Shown in pieces: positions 1-11,300 of a stretch of 64,000 bases of DNA (position 1 is the first letter of the stretch; each line of letters opens with the position of its first letter). Below the pieces are notes generated by a model. It was not told where the DNA came from. It did no database searches and saw only the letters and a program-made list of their open reading frames with translations. Position numbers and translations under genes: made by a program. Origin of the DNA: Apostichopus japonicus (lineage: Eukaryota; Echinodermata; Holothuroidea; Aspidochirotida; Stichopodidae); assembly GCF_037975245.1 (NCBI RefSeq), contig NC_092564.1, forward strand, positions 2,693,984-2,757,983. Reading direction: 5' to 3'.

Positions 1-672
1 GGGGCTGCAGCCCCCCCAACAATTTTTTGGGGTGAAAATTCGGGCAATATGCTGAGAATTTTTCGGGCACCTACTGGAAGAATAATAATATGCAATATGT
101 TTTTCTGGGGTTTTTTTGGTAAAAATTCGGGAATATGCTGAGAATTATTCGGGCATCTACTGAAAGAATCATAATTTGCAATGTGTTTTTCAATTTTTTG
201 GTGAAAATTTGGGCAATAGGCCTATGCTGAGAAGTTTTCGAGCACCTACTGAAAGAAGAATAATTTGCAATGTGTTTTTCAAATATTTTGGTGAAAATTC
301 GGGCAATATGCTGAGAATTTTTTCGGGCACCTACTGAAAGAATAATAATTTGCATTTTTTTCAATTTTTTTGGTGAAAATTTGGGCAATATGCTGAGAAT
401 TTTTCTGACACCTACTAGAAGAATAATAATTTGCAATGTGTTTTTCAATTTTTTGGTGAAAATTCGGGCAATAGGTCTATGCTGAGAAGTTTTCGAGCAC
501 CTAACTGAAAGAAGAATAATTTGCAATGTGTTTTTCAAATATTTTGGTGAAAATCCGGGCAATATGCTGAGAATTTTTTCGGGCACCTACTGAAAGAATA
601 ATAATTTGCATTTTTTTCCAATTTTTTTGGTGAAAATTTGGGCAATATGCTGAGAATTTTTCGGGCACCTAC
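1..672. repeat. Tandem repeat, about 84-bp unit with a 256-bp higher-order period
   Basis: About eight copies of a unit containing 'atgctgagaatttttcgggc' follow each other at roughly 84-bp spacing (near 45, 129, 211, 301, 384, 466, 557 and 640). Every third unit shares private variants such as 'aataggcctatgctgagaag' and 'ttttcgagcacc', giving a higher-order repeat of about 256 bp. The array runs off the left edge and resumes at 1,062-1,110 after an inserted hAT-type MITE. Open frames across it come from the repeat and show no protein-family signature. Flanking words ('cagcccccccaa' on both sides, 'ctcctacgcc' near 1,335) hint that the array is the core of a larger MITE of the 'ggcgtagga' family also seen at 57.4 kb. 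Confidence 0.85.
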
Positions 673-1061
673 CAGTGGCAGAGCGTCCATACAGTCAGAG
701 GGGCGATGACCCCTGACGGACTCAAATGGACTGCTGGCGCCCTTTTCAGCTTTTTACCACTTTTTTCTTATTCGCGATTATCGACTTTTTTATTGCGCTC
801 TCAAATGCCTATTGACATTTTTCACATTTTGTTGGTGCAATTTTCTGACAAATGGCGATGACACCTATTTATCCTTCATTTTTCTGCAAATTAGCAAGGC
901 CGGGAAAGGGTCATTTCCGGCGATCTAGGGAGTATCTTTACTCAAAAATTTCTGTACGCTCCGCGCCAACCTGTGGTGGCGCTCCGCTTAGATAGTGTCA
1001 AAAGCACCCCTACAGACCCATTCTCTTCCCCCCCTGACCAATACCCATCGCTCCGCCACTG
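673..1061 (-). mobile_element. hAT-type MITE, copy 1, with 8-bp target duplication
   Basis: A 389-bp element begins 'cagtggcagagcgtcc' and ends 'cgctccgccactg', so its ends are inverted repeats of the form CAGTGGCGGAGC. It is flanked on both sides by the 8-bp duplication GCACCTAC (665-672 and 1,062-1,069), and removing it rejoins the surrounding tandem repeat unit. CAGTGGC-type ends with an 8-bp duplication are typical of hAT DNA transposons. There is no transposase, so the element is non-autonomous. A second copy in the opposite orientation lies at 2,986-3,390. Confidence 0.85.
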
Positions 1062-1254
1062 GCACCTACTGCAAAAAGAAGAATAATTTGCAATGTGTTT
1101 TTCAATGGTTAAACTGATATTATTATCATTATTATTGTAAGGACTTCCCCAATAATTATAACCAATATAGAAGGGTAATAACACGAAAAATGATTTTATG
1201 TTATTGGCAGGTGTAGTAACTGATGGATGCCTGTATGATATGTACATTAACATG

Positions 1255-2668
1255 TAGAACGCGCGCGGAGCGCGCGAAAAAATTTTGGTTATATTTTTCG
1301 GGCAAGTCGTTACAGCCCCCCCAAATCAAATGAGGCTCCTACGCCTATGCGTAAATATATGATAAGTGTCCGAAGAACTGACAATTCACGCTAACATTAT
1401 GTCTTCACAAAACATTGTCAAATTACCCTGTTGGCATTTCCTCTTGGCAACACGTCGAAGCCTCCTTTTTGTCGAGTTGTCAAGTTACTGACTAACTTGA
1501 TATAAAAACTGGTCAGATCGTTGAGTTGCTGCGTTAGCCTATCCAAATGGAGCTGATATAGCCTATATGTTACCCATAACCAGTATGTCAAAATATTGAC
1601 AACTGTAGACGTACCAACGGTATACTAGTATATAATTATTTGACAAACAACTGTCAGTGACGTAGTCAAGATGATATAATAACTTGATAACACGTGAAAA
1701 CTCTAGATTTGATAATTTGTCAAGTTACACTCTTAAGATGACAGCTTGACAACATGCCCTGTGGTCATTGAAACCGACTCATATGTTGAGGGCAGGGGGG
1801 GGGGACCTTAGGTTTTTCCCACAAAATAAACATTCAGATGCCAAATTGTGCCCCCGGATTAAGACTATGCGGGCCATAGGCCATAATTATTTTTTCTTTT
1901 CGTAGGGGGGGGGGGGTGGGCTATTACCAGTTACTGATTACATATCATGCGAATTAAACTTTCAAAATTTCATTTTTGCGAAGTCTCAATGAGTTCCTGT
2001 TAATCAATGTGCGTGCATGGGTCGTTGAGGAATGTATGAACCATTGATACATACACTTGTGTACATTTACAGGAAGTTTACCTACGCGCGGGGCCCAAAA
2101 ATTTGCAGGGCCCTAGGCAATGGCCTACTTTGCCTGCGCCATGACCGAAACTGATTCTGAGGCATATTTAGACTATAAATTAGGTCTTATATAAATGGCT
2201 CTATCACCGCAACACTGTGCTAATAAATAATAATAAATTATAATTGGTGAAGCAGGATTTTATAATGGATCGGTCTAACCTGAGGTCATTGAAGCCGACT
2301 ACCATGTAATTAAGGGGTATTGTGTTCTTTCCCCGAAAAAAAAAATATGAGACACCAAGTGGTGAATTCTGAGGCATATTTAGACAATATATTAGTTCTA
2401 TTATAAGTTCTATATAGGCCTGTGTAAGGTTGTAATAACTTTTTGCTTCAGGCTGAAAAGAATTACGGGGAGGGGCGCTACACAGGTGTACACTGGTCAC
2501 GTGAACACCCACCGTAGTAGTTTACTTCTTCCCATGACTGGTTGCAAACATCCCCCGGCTGAACCATTTACTCGAATGACGATGGGCAGTGGGGACTAAT
2601 CCCTCCCCAGCTCCCTTCCCCTGCGCATACCACTGGTTTATTACTAACACAGTTAGATCTAACCTGAT
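1255..2668. other. Repeat-rich intergenic DNA without a recognised gene
   Basis: No coding signature is seen. The stretch holds a short GC-rich inverted word near 1,259-1,278 (cgcgcgcggagcgcgcg), a cluster of TTGTCAAG/CTTGACAA words at 1,405-1,755, two G-runs at about 1,795 and 1,905, and a duplicated phrase 'ctgaggcatatttagac' at about 2,156 and 2,370. These look like decayed mobile-element fragments, but no family can be named. Confidence 0.5.
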
Positions 2669-2830
2669 CTCAGGCGCGGCGGAACGGAAAATTATTGGGG
2701 GGGCTAATGTGTGGAGACTATCTAAGCGGAGCGCCACCATCGGTTGGCGCGGAGCGTACAAGAAAATTTTGGGTTTTTTCAAACCCCCAGATGGCCGGAA
2801 ACGGCACTTTCCGAGTGTTTTATGCTGCGA
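2669..2830 (+). mobile_element. Partial relic related to the hAT-type MITEs
   Basis: The words 'actatctaagcggagcgc' and 'ggttggcgcggagcgtaca' are shared with the full MITE at 2,986-3,390, but the outer ends are missing or have diverged. It is best read as a truncated or subfamily copy on the plus strand. Confidence 0.6.
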
Positions 2831-2985
2831 ATACCTAGCCCTAAAATATGGGTCTCAAGCCTGCAATTTCTCAGATTGCACGTAAAAGTCTGTAAAACAT
2901 TGTAATTTGTATATTCGATGGTTTATTAAGAGAGTAGCTATTACTCGTAGTGTACTCGCAAAGATGTTTTTGAGTGTAGTAAGGG

Positions 2986-3390
2986 CAGTGGCGGAGCTAG
3001 AGTATTGGTCAGGGAGGGCCGCAGAATGGTCTGTAGGGGCGCTTTCGACACTATCTAAGCGGAGCGCAACCACAGGTTGGCGCGGAGCGTACAGAAAATT
3101 TTTGAGTAAAGATACTCCCTAGATTGCAGGAAATGACCCTTTCTGGGGCCTTGCTAATTTGCAGATAAACGGAGAATAAATAGGTGTCGTCGCCATTTTG
3201 TCGGAAAATTACACCAACAGAATATGACAAATGTCAATAGGTATACGAGAGCGCAATAAAATAGTCAAAAATCGCGAATAAGTAAAAAGTAGTGAAAAGC
3301 TGAAAAGGGCGCCAGCAGTCCATTTGAGTCCGTCAGGGGGGGGGGGGGGGCATCCGCCCCCTGACTGTATATATGGACGCTCCGCCACTA
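2986..3390 (+). mobile_element. hAT-type MITE, copy 2, with 8-bp target duplication
   Basis: A 405-bp element begins 'cagtggcggagctag' and ends 'gctccgccacta', with the last base changed from the expected G. The 8-bp sequence AGTAAGGG flanks it at 2,978-2,985 and 3,391-3,398. Most of its length aligns to the reverse complement of 673-1,061. A run of 14 G near 3,336-3,350 interrupts the match. It has no transposase and is non-autonomous. Confidence 0.85.
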
Positions 3391-3639
3391 AGTAAGGGGA
3401 TGTTGGAGAACTGGCTGAAATGAGGCAAGTCATTGGCCTAAGACGAAGTTGTGTTACGCTTACCGGTACTCACACTCACTGCTTCCACTTTTCACGGGGC
3501 GTGAAGACGCGGTTGGGGTGACAATGTGGTCTATAGCCAGGGGACGGGCCGAGGGTCCCCCAGCAATTACTAAAATTATTACACCTATAGAGTATACGTG
3601 TGCATCGGACAGATCGACAAGTATGCATTGAAAAATGGG

Positions 3640-3870
3640 CAGATGCACGTTTCGGAGCCTTGGTAAATATTGGGGGCTTATCATGCATTTGCCCCCTCAA
3701 CTTTTTCATTGGGGGGCTGAGCCCCCCAAGCCCCCCCCCCCCGGTTCCGCCGCCACTGCCCCATGAACTTTGACATATTATGTAAATACACTCCATTCAA
3801 ACATTCATTAATTAATCTTACGGATATGACAGCCCCCCCCCAAGCCCCCCTGGTTCCGCCGCCACTGCCT
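3640..3870 (-). mobile_element. Two MITE termini of a related 'ggcagtggcggcggaacc' family
   Basis: Two copies of 'ggttccgccgccactgcc' end at about 3,760 and 3,869. Each is preceded on the plus strand by a C-rich tract (cccaagcccccc). On the minus strand these read as starts of elements beginning GGCAGTGGCGGCGGAACC. Neither has a matching second terminus in view, so they are probably truncated or nested copies. Confidence 0.5.
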
Positions 3871-4904
3871 GATCTGTCCCTTGAGGACTACCGCGCGTAA
3901 CAATCTAGCTGTCACAGCGTAAACAACAATCTAAGTTGTACAACACTACATGAAAAACTATCTGAATCAACGAATCACCTTGCTACTGTACATACTACTA
4001 CTGTGTGTTAACTTTATACGTCAGGCCTGATGGAGTTGTCATCCTAAGTGAGCTTCGCAAGACTTTGCTTGAAAAGTACAAGAAGTATCTGCCCATCGAT
4101 CTCCGTAAGCATGTAAAAAGTTTCTTTTATGCCGCTGTGTAACCTACCCTGCCATATTTCTTGAATTACACCATATTATAGTACATCACTCCAGTATTAG
4201 AATCTAAACCAAGACAAACATTCGGCTACTATGAATAATGTTGTGCTAGGCCTATTCCCTGTATTAGAAATCAGTATCGCTAATTGAACTTACAGAAGTC
4301 TAGGCCTATAGTAGCTGTAGGCCTAGGTTAAACCTAACACTAACAGTAACAATAAGTTACTAAGTTACAGTAGGCCTAGCCTAGTCTTTGCCTTATCTAT
4401 ATTGTTGGGGTAGGTACGGACTAACTTCTAGCCGGGATAAAGAAGGCTTTACTCAAATCACACTATTGGTTGTACTGTACTGCATGCCTAGGCCTTATAA
4501 TAAAATAGCCTGTGTTACTAGTAATAACATCAGTGTCCTTTCTTAGGCCTAAGTAAGGACCAAGTTAGGCTAGTACCAGTAGTAGTATGCTGATGAGTGT
4601 AACATTTACTGTCTGAAAAAAGGCTAGCATTCAAATCAGAAAGCTATGCTTGTGCCTGTGATATGTGTCAGGTGGCCTATGCTACCGTAGTTGGATAGGT
4701 AATGCAAGACAGCAATATTGCAAACTGTCAATTTCTTTTCTTAGAATGGTAGAGCATTGTCCTTGTAATGCAGAGGACACATGTTATTGCCAAATTTTCG
4801 TTGCTCTTTTCCATTGTCTGAAATTTCTCAGTTGCTTTCTGTTCTTCATTGACTTATCTACAAAATACTTAGTTTGCTTGAAATCCCTTTCCTGCCTCTT
4901 TCTG
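3871..4904. other. Intergenic DNA without a recognised gene
   Basis: Nothing coding is recognised. The stretch is rich in 'taggcctag' words (4,250-4,400 and 4,480-4,560), a general trait of this genome, and has no obvious tandem array. Confidence 0.5.
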
Positions 4905-5080
4905 GGTTGTATCAAATGAAACAGGGGGGGGGGGGGGTGTGCCCTGGTTATACAGTATGCAAGGCACTCTGGCTTCAGTTTGGCATCCCCAAGCGAAGCA
5001 GTGACTAAAGAGGGATCGCCACCAACTAAGGGCTGGATAGCTCAGTTGGTAGACTGCTGGGCCCCTGGTTTGACTTAAAA
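4905..5080 (+). mobile_element. tRNA-related SINE fragment, copy 1
   Basis: The 3' part reads 'ggatagctcagttggtaga', a tRNA A-box-like segment, but no B box follows, so the copy is 3'-truncated and is not a tRNA gene. About 120 bp upstream of the tRNA-like part, beginning 'ggttgtatcaaatgaaac', is shared with the SINE at 56,898-57,104, including 'atgcaaggcac' and 'ccaactaag'. The shared leader shows that the repeated unit starts well upstream of the tRNA-like region. A 14-bp G-run sits inside it. Confidence 0.65.
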
Positions 5081-5789
5081 TTAAATTGAATTTCTTTGTT
5101 TTTTCCCATTGTCTAAAATTTCCTAGACACTTTTCTGTTATTTCATTTACTTTTTTTTTTTTTTGTGTGTGTGTGTGAAAATCTAAGTGAATCAGTAAGG
5201 AATATATGTACAACATATTCCAAACTCTGATGTGACAGGAATCTAAACACTTACAGTATGCTAATTAAGTGTAAGATCAACATCTAGCATTTTACGGTAT
5301 AAAAATCCAGCATCAAGCCCCATGTCAATGTACAACAGTAAATGAAACATACAGGCCCATCATTATTCTGCTGAATGCTAGACTGACCAAAACTGGCCAC
5401 CAAAAAAACATCTATACTTCACACATCATAGTCAGTCTAGGATTCTTCATCCTGGAGGGCAATTTTTTTTAGCTATCCCGGATGGAAAGTCTTGGAAATA
5501 CTTGCAACTGGTGGACGCAACCTCATACGCACAATTTATTTATGCACAGGATTCCCTAACACATGATTAAAGTATCATAAAAGTTCTGTACAGAGCTAAC
5601 AACATATCTGTTAGTTCCCTAAGGAGATGTCCATGCTAAAAAGTTTCAAGCGAGTTTTCTCATTCTGATTTGATTAACTTTGATTTCACACCAAAGTATA
5701 AAAGACAATACAAGACAATTAGTGTAAGGATAACACAGAAAATTCTGTCTGGCAGACTTATTCCCATTGTGGTCACTGTACATACATAC

Positions 5790-6345
5790 AAAACACTAAA
5801 ACAATAAGTAAAGAGAAAACACTAAAAAACATAAATCCTTTAATCTTAAAACAAGCAAGACAATAAACTTTGTCTCATAGGATATATAAAATCCCCAGAC
5901 CCTTTGGCAATTAGTAAGTCCAGAATTTTTTTTTTTTAATTCCCATTTCAATGCATGAAGACTAGTGATGCTCTGAAGTTCCATAGGAAAAGAATTCCAC
6001 AAGTTACTGGCAGAATAAAGAAAAGTAGACTGCCTTTAACTAGAATAGACCTATAAAAATGAGTTGTAAAACAGTGTTCATTTTTAAGTTCCTCTAGTTA
6101 GTTCTATGCAACGAGCTAGACATTGTCAAGTTAGACAGATAGCTTGGAGCAGAGTTAGTTACAGTAATTATCTTTAACATATGAGTCAACTGTAAAAGAA
6201 TTAAATTAACTCTACACGTAACAGAAAACCAATTTGGAAGTTTGAAATGCTGAGGAATTATAGTATTGATCACACACTTTCAGACCTAAAGTAAACCTGA
6301 TCAATTTATTTTGAAAATTTTGAAGCCTATGTTTAGATTTTTTAG
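5790..6345 (-). pseudogene. Decayed LINE reverse transcriptase C-terminal region
   Basis: On the minus strand, broken frames give phrases typical of the tail of non-LTR retrotransposon reverse transcriptases: 'FQNKLIRFTLGL' near 6,310, then after a frame change 'NSAPSYLSNLT', then 'LWNSFPMEL..ITSLHALKWELKK' near 5,940-6,000. Stops and frameshifts separate them, so this is a dead 5'-truncated copy. The clade cannot be set from these scraps. Confidence 0.6.
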
Positions 6346-6429
6346 TGAGACTACAAGCATGATTTGATCAAATAGTGCTAAGTGCAGTAGTCCCTTAAGT
6401 ACCAAATGTCATCTGCAAACATTCTTTGA

Positions 6430-7250
6430 TCTTCAGTACTCATTGAACACACATGTATGTTGTTGAACTTCATGCTACTGGTGCATACAGGTAGTTTAAC
6501 ATTCTTGTTTAAATGACTGTGTAAAGGGTAGCAATGTTTGCAGTTTGACTTTGCACTACATACTGTATATTACATGATCAGAAGTGTGCACACAAATGTC
6601 ATAACATTAGGCCTTGTTGCTGCAGTCTCAACAAGAAACACTCTGGGTACAGTAGGAAGCCACCATTATAATGTTTCAGGAAATCTTATGGAATATTTGA
6701 ACCATCATTTTAGTCACAAATGTTATCTGTTTCAACAGTTTGTGTTTGAAATTGATGGTTAGCTTCATTAGTATCACTGATTGTGTCTACTGTCTGTTTG
6801 TTCTCTCTACAATGAGAATGGCTAAAATATGGCCTATCCCTCATGCATGATAATGGCAATGCCCAAAATAACTTGACACAGGGTTGTGGAAACATGGTAC
6901 TGTATTCACACTATTAACCAGGCAGTAAACTTGAAAATATTGCTCATTAAATCTCCTGGATACTTGACCAATATTTTAGCTATATACTGTTGGTGAACTG
7001 TATGCATTATGATAATAGAAGAATATGGCACTTGGTTGCTTGCTGAGAGAAGCTGTGTCAATGGACAATAATGCACAATAATCCTGCCGACCATACCAAT
7101 GTAGAGGAAGAGATACTGAAAACACAACTTAGCTCAATGACTGCTGACTGTGCATCTGTTACTTTTTCTAAGTCATGTTGTGACTACTGTACATGTATAT
7201 ATCCCAGTCATGTCTTCGCTACATAAATCCAACAATCACATGATCCTCTA
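6430..7250. other. Intergenic DNA without a recognised gene
   Basis: No coding signature, tandem array or transposon terminus was seen. Short open frames here have no family motif. Confidence 0.45.
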
Positions 7251-7254
7251 AGGA

Positions 7255-7440
7255 CTTTGCAAAGACTAGACCTCTATCAGCACTTTCAAATCAGCGTTAA
7301 AGACGTTTTATTTCAAACAAGCCTATAGATTGTTAAGTGTATTCAATTTTATTTTCGTGTTTTGTATTTGTTTTGTTAGGCGCATTGAACCTTGGGGTTT
7401 TGCGCTATATAAGCACCGGTGTAATAATGACAATAATAGA
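7255..7440 (+). mobile_element. CR1/L2-like LINE 3' tail
   Basis: The sequence 'tttcaaatcagcgttaaaga' resembles the last codons of LINE reverse transcriptases (FKSALKT-type). It is followed by an untranslated tail with 'ttgcgctatataagcaccgg' and a terminal 'aataatgacaataata'. The 'gcgctatataa' plus short-repeat ending matches the 3' tail of the LINE at 46.3-46.9 kb, so this is probably a severely 5'-truncated insertion of the same group. Confidence 0.6.
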
Positions 7441-7459
7441 ATGGGACTCAAGCCATTGA

Positions 7460-7717
7460 CTTAAAGGTACAGTAGTCAGTATAGGCCCCAAATTATAGCA
7501 TGCTGTAATTGCTAGAAGTTTTCAAAAAGTACTTTCCTGGAGGTCTTTATTCTCCAAATATTTGTCAGACATTTTTAAGGAACACACAAGATGACTGCAT
7601 GTCCCAGTGAGGAAAATTTTCTTGAAGTTATAATAAAAGCAGTATAAGAATTTTGACCAAAAGGTGACCATATTTGAATATCTAGCATATTGGGGACCAA
7701 ATTCAGCATTCCTTTAA
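7460..7717. mobile_element. Small MITE with terminal inverted repeats, copy 1
   Basis: The left end 'cttaaaggtacagtagtcag' and the right end 'cagcattcctttaa' are imperfect inverted repeats (TTAAAGG...GGCCCC-type). The body, for example 'ctagaagttttcaaaaagta', 'ctttcctggaggtcttta' and 'ggtgaccatattt', is repeated at about 62,190-62,500. It has no coding capacity. Its superfamily is not clear from the ends. Confidence 0.6.
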
Positions 7718-8161
7718 TGACGGATATTGTTTGCTCTCAATAACAATGCAACTTGTTACAGTATGTTACTAAATATGAATAGAAATGTTTGCTATATTGT
7801 TAACTACAGGAGAATTTCCTATCTGTGTCCATACAGTTGAGCACCTCCTCATTTTCTTCCCAACTGAAATGATGTAATGAAATCAACCCCCACGCTTACT
7901 TTTTTTTAGGCTACAGCACTGCAACAGTACTTCATAGCTTGAGCGGTGTACCATACTGTACATACTAAAAGCTACTCTCCAGTGAAACAACATTGGATTC
8001 CCACTTACCACATGTCTGAAATGGCTCTAGTATGAGAGTGATGCCAAAACAAACTTCAAAGTGACTTAAACAGCATGACATTGGTACAGTGGTACAGTAG
8101 TTCAAAACAAATGTAATATCATTTCTATTTGCTTTCCTGATGTAGGTGACCATCATTAGCC

Positions 8162-8326
8162 ATGGCTGATGCTGCCGCTGGTCATCAACTGAAATCGTCT
8201 TTGAGGTGTAGACATTGCCTTTACAGTTTACTCCAGGGAGATGCAGCTGAACTCGAGGCTGGTTGCTCTTTGTGCCCACAGGGAGAATCTCAGAGCCCGA
8301 CTTGCATTCAGAAATCCATTGAAGAG
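8162..8326 (+). CDS. RNF180: RNF180 coding exon 1 (aa 1-55)
   Basis: Runs from ATG to the donor gag|gtattt, phase 0. It encodes the first CxxC pair (LRCRHC) of the N-terminal putative zinc-binding region. The second pair is 23 kb away in exon 2. Confidence 0.88.
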
Positions 8327-11300
8327 GTATTTTTTAACTTTCGATGTCTTACGTCCCAGTATGAATTTGATTCAACGGTATAAATTAACAGAATAAGTAC
8401 GGATCTGATACATTAGCTACTTGAGAGAAATAATAATTGAGTGGGTCTCCTTTGTGCACCTCAGCTATTTCAACTGAGTTGCTGTTATAATTGCAATTAT
8501 TGAACGTTTTCCTCTCATGCCCTCAAACGTGACAATTGTCAAACATCGTTAAACGCACACATGGAGCTGAATACCATATAATACAAATATTCTGTCTACC
8601 AAAAAGTGCAATTTTGCAGAACTTTGTGTTACAAGCAATTGAATCACTTTGTGTGTTGAATTTTGCTATATAGCAAAATTCAACACACAAAGTGATTCAA
8701 TTGCTTGTAACACAAAGTTCTGCAAAATTGCACTTTTTGGTAGACAGAATATTTGTATTTCCAACACTTAGTCATTTAAGTCCGAGAGATTACAAAACCA
8801 ATCCTTGCGTTATGAACCTCAAACACTCAATTACTTCCTGACGTACATACTGTACTGTAGCTTGTGTTTATTTGTCTGGGATATTAACTGCCAGAATATT
8901 TTTAAGGTACAGGAGAGGAAAAGGGAGACGCACTTATCGCTCAAATTAAAGGTGAGTTTAACTTATTTGGTGTAGTCCAACAAACAGCTTAATTCATGTA
9001 AATAACATTCCTTAGAGTGAGTACCATAAAGATATGATTAGTTTGCTACCCTGGAGAATCTTGTAGGCCATCTGCCGCAGTACATACATATGACGGGTAA
9101 ATAGGTTTAACACATGAGATATTTACCACAGTTATATGTAATCAGGTCTGTTTTGCTATGTTTTGTGTTGTAAGATTCACGTATCAATTTACATTGAGCT
9201 AGCATGCTTTTAGTAGATTCAGTTCTGTAAGGTTGTTTTTAAATGACTCTAAACCAGTGGCATTTACTTACTCCTCTGTTACTCAAAGTGTAAAGAAACC
9301 GATAGCAAACAGTCAAATGCAAATTCTGCAGAAAATTCAGGTAGCTTCACTTCTGAAGGGTAGATACAGGAGGAGGAAAAAGTGTGAGGTGCCTGGAAGT
9401 AGGAATAGAGGGCGCAGTGCTAAAATGTGTCCAGTCATGTAGCTAAGGTAGAAAGGAAAGTGCATATCTATGTAGAGATGGAGACAGGTAAGAGAGGAGC
9501 AAAGTAAATCACCAAACCAGTAAGTTTTGGGAAGATTGAGGCTTTCATATCATTCCCTCCTGTTTCATCATTTAGGTCTCTAACAAATCATTCCTGTCCT
9601 ACATACTTGAAAATACAATACTTCAGAACACAAGAACACCTCTGGCTTCATCATTCTAGACTCTAACATATCATTCCTGTCCTGCATACTTGAAAATACA
9701 ATACATAAGATCACAAGAACACCTCTGGTTTCATCATTCTAGTCTCTAACATATCATTCATGTCCTGCAAACTTGAAATTACAATACTTCAGAACACAAG
9801 AACACCTCTGGTTTCATCATTCTAGTCTCTAACATATCATTCATGTCCTGCATAATTGAAAATACAATACTTCAGAACACAAGAACACCTCTGGTTTCAT
9901 CATTCTAGTCTCTAACATATCATTCATGTCCTGTATACTTGAAAATACAATACTACAGAACACAAGAACACCTCTGGTTTCATCATTCTAGTCTCTAACA
10001 TATCATTCATGTCCTGCAAACTTGAAATTACAATACTTCAGAACACAAGAACACCTCTGGTTGCATCATTCTAGTCTCTAACATATCATTCATGTCCTGC
10101 ATAATTGAAAATACAATACTACAGAACACAGGAACACCTCTGGTTTCATCATTCTAGTCTCTAACATATCATTCATGTCCTGCAAACTTGAAATAACAAT
10201 ACTTCAGAACACAAGAACACCTCTGGTTTCATCATTCTAGTCTCTAACATATCATTCATGTCCTGCAAACTTGAAATTACAATACTTCAGAACACAAGAA
10301 CACCTCTGGTTTCATCATTCTAGTCTCTAACATATCATTCATGTCCTGCAAACTTGAAATTACAATACTTCAGAACACAAGAACACCTCTGGTTTCATCA
10401 TTCTAGTCTCTAACATATCATTCATGTCCTGCAAACTTGAAATTACAATACTTCAGAACACAGGAACACCTCTGGTTTCATCATTCTAGTCTCTAACATA
10501 TCATTCATGTCCTGCAAACTTGAAATTACAATACTTCAGAACACAAGAACACCTCTGGTTTCATCATTCTAGTCTCTAACATATCATTCATGTCCTGCAT
10601 ACTTGAAATTACAATACTTCAGAACACAAGAACACTTCTGGTTTCATCATTCTAGTCTCTAACATATCATTCATGTCCTGCAAACTTGAAATTACAATAC
10701 TTCAGAACACAAGAACACCTCTGGTTTCATCATTCTAGTCTCTAACATATCATTCATGTCCTGCAAACTTGAAATTACAATACTTCAGAACACAGGAACA
10801 CCTCTGGTTTCATCATTCTAGTCTCTAACATATCATTCATGTCCTGCAAACTTGAAATTACAATACTTCAGAACACAAGAACACTTCTGGTTTCATCATT
10901 CTAGTCTCTAACATATCATTCATGTCCTGCAAACTTGAAATTACAATACTTCAGAACACAGGAACACCTCTGGTTTCATCATTCTAGTCTCTAACATATC
11001 ATTCATGTCCTGCAAACTTGAAATTACAATACTTCAGAACACAGGAACACCTCTGGTTTCATCATTCTAGTCTCTAACATATCATTCATGTCCTGCAAAC
11101 TTGAAATTACAATACTTCAGAACACAAGAACACCTCTGGTTTCATCATTCTAGTCTCTAACATATCATTCATGTCTTGCAAACTTGAAATTACAATACTT
11201 CAGAACACAAGAACACCTCTGGTTTCATCATTCTAGTCTCTAACATATCATTCATGTCCTGCAAACTTGAAATTACAATACTTCAGAACACAAGAACACT

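Noticed and set aside
71-586. 171-aa protein on the minus strand
   Set aside because: It is an open frame through a tandem repeat with a unit near 84 bp (a multiple of three). There is no family signature and it is interrupted by drift.
5030-5080. tRNA gene
   Set aside because: Only the acceptor/D-arm half resembles a tRNA. There is no B box or closing acceptor stem, and the flank matches a SINE copy elsewhere.
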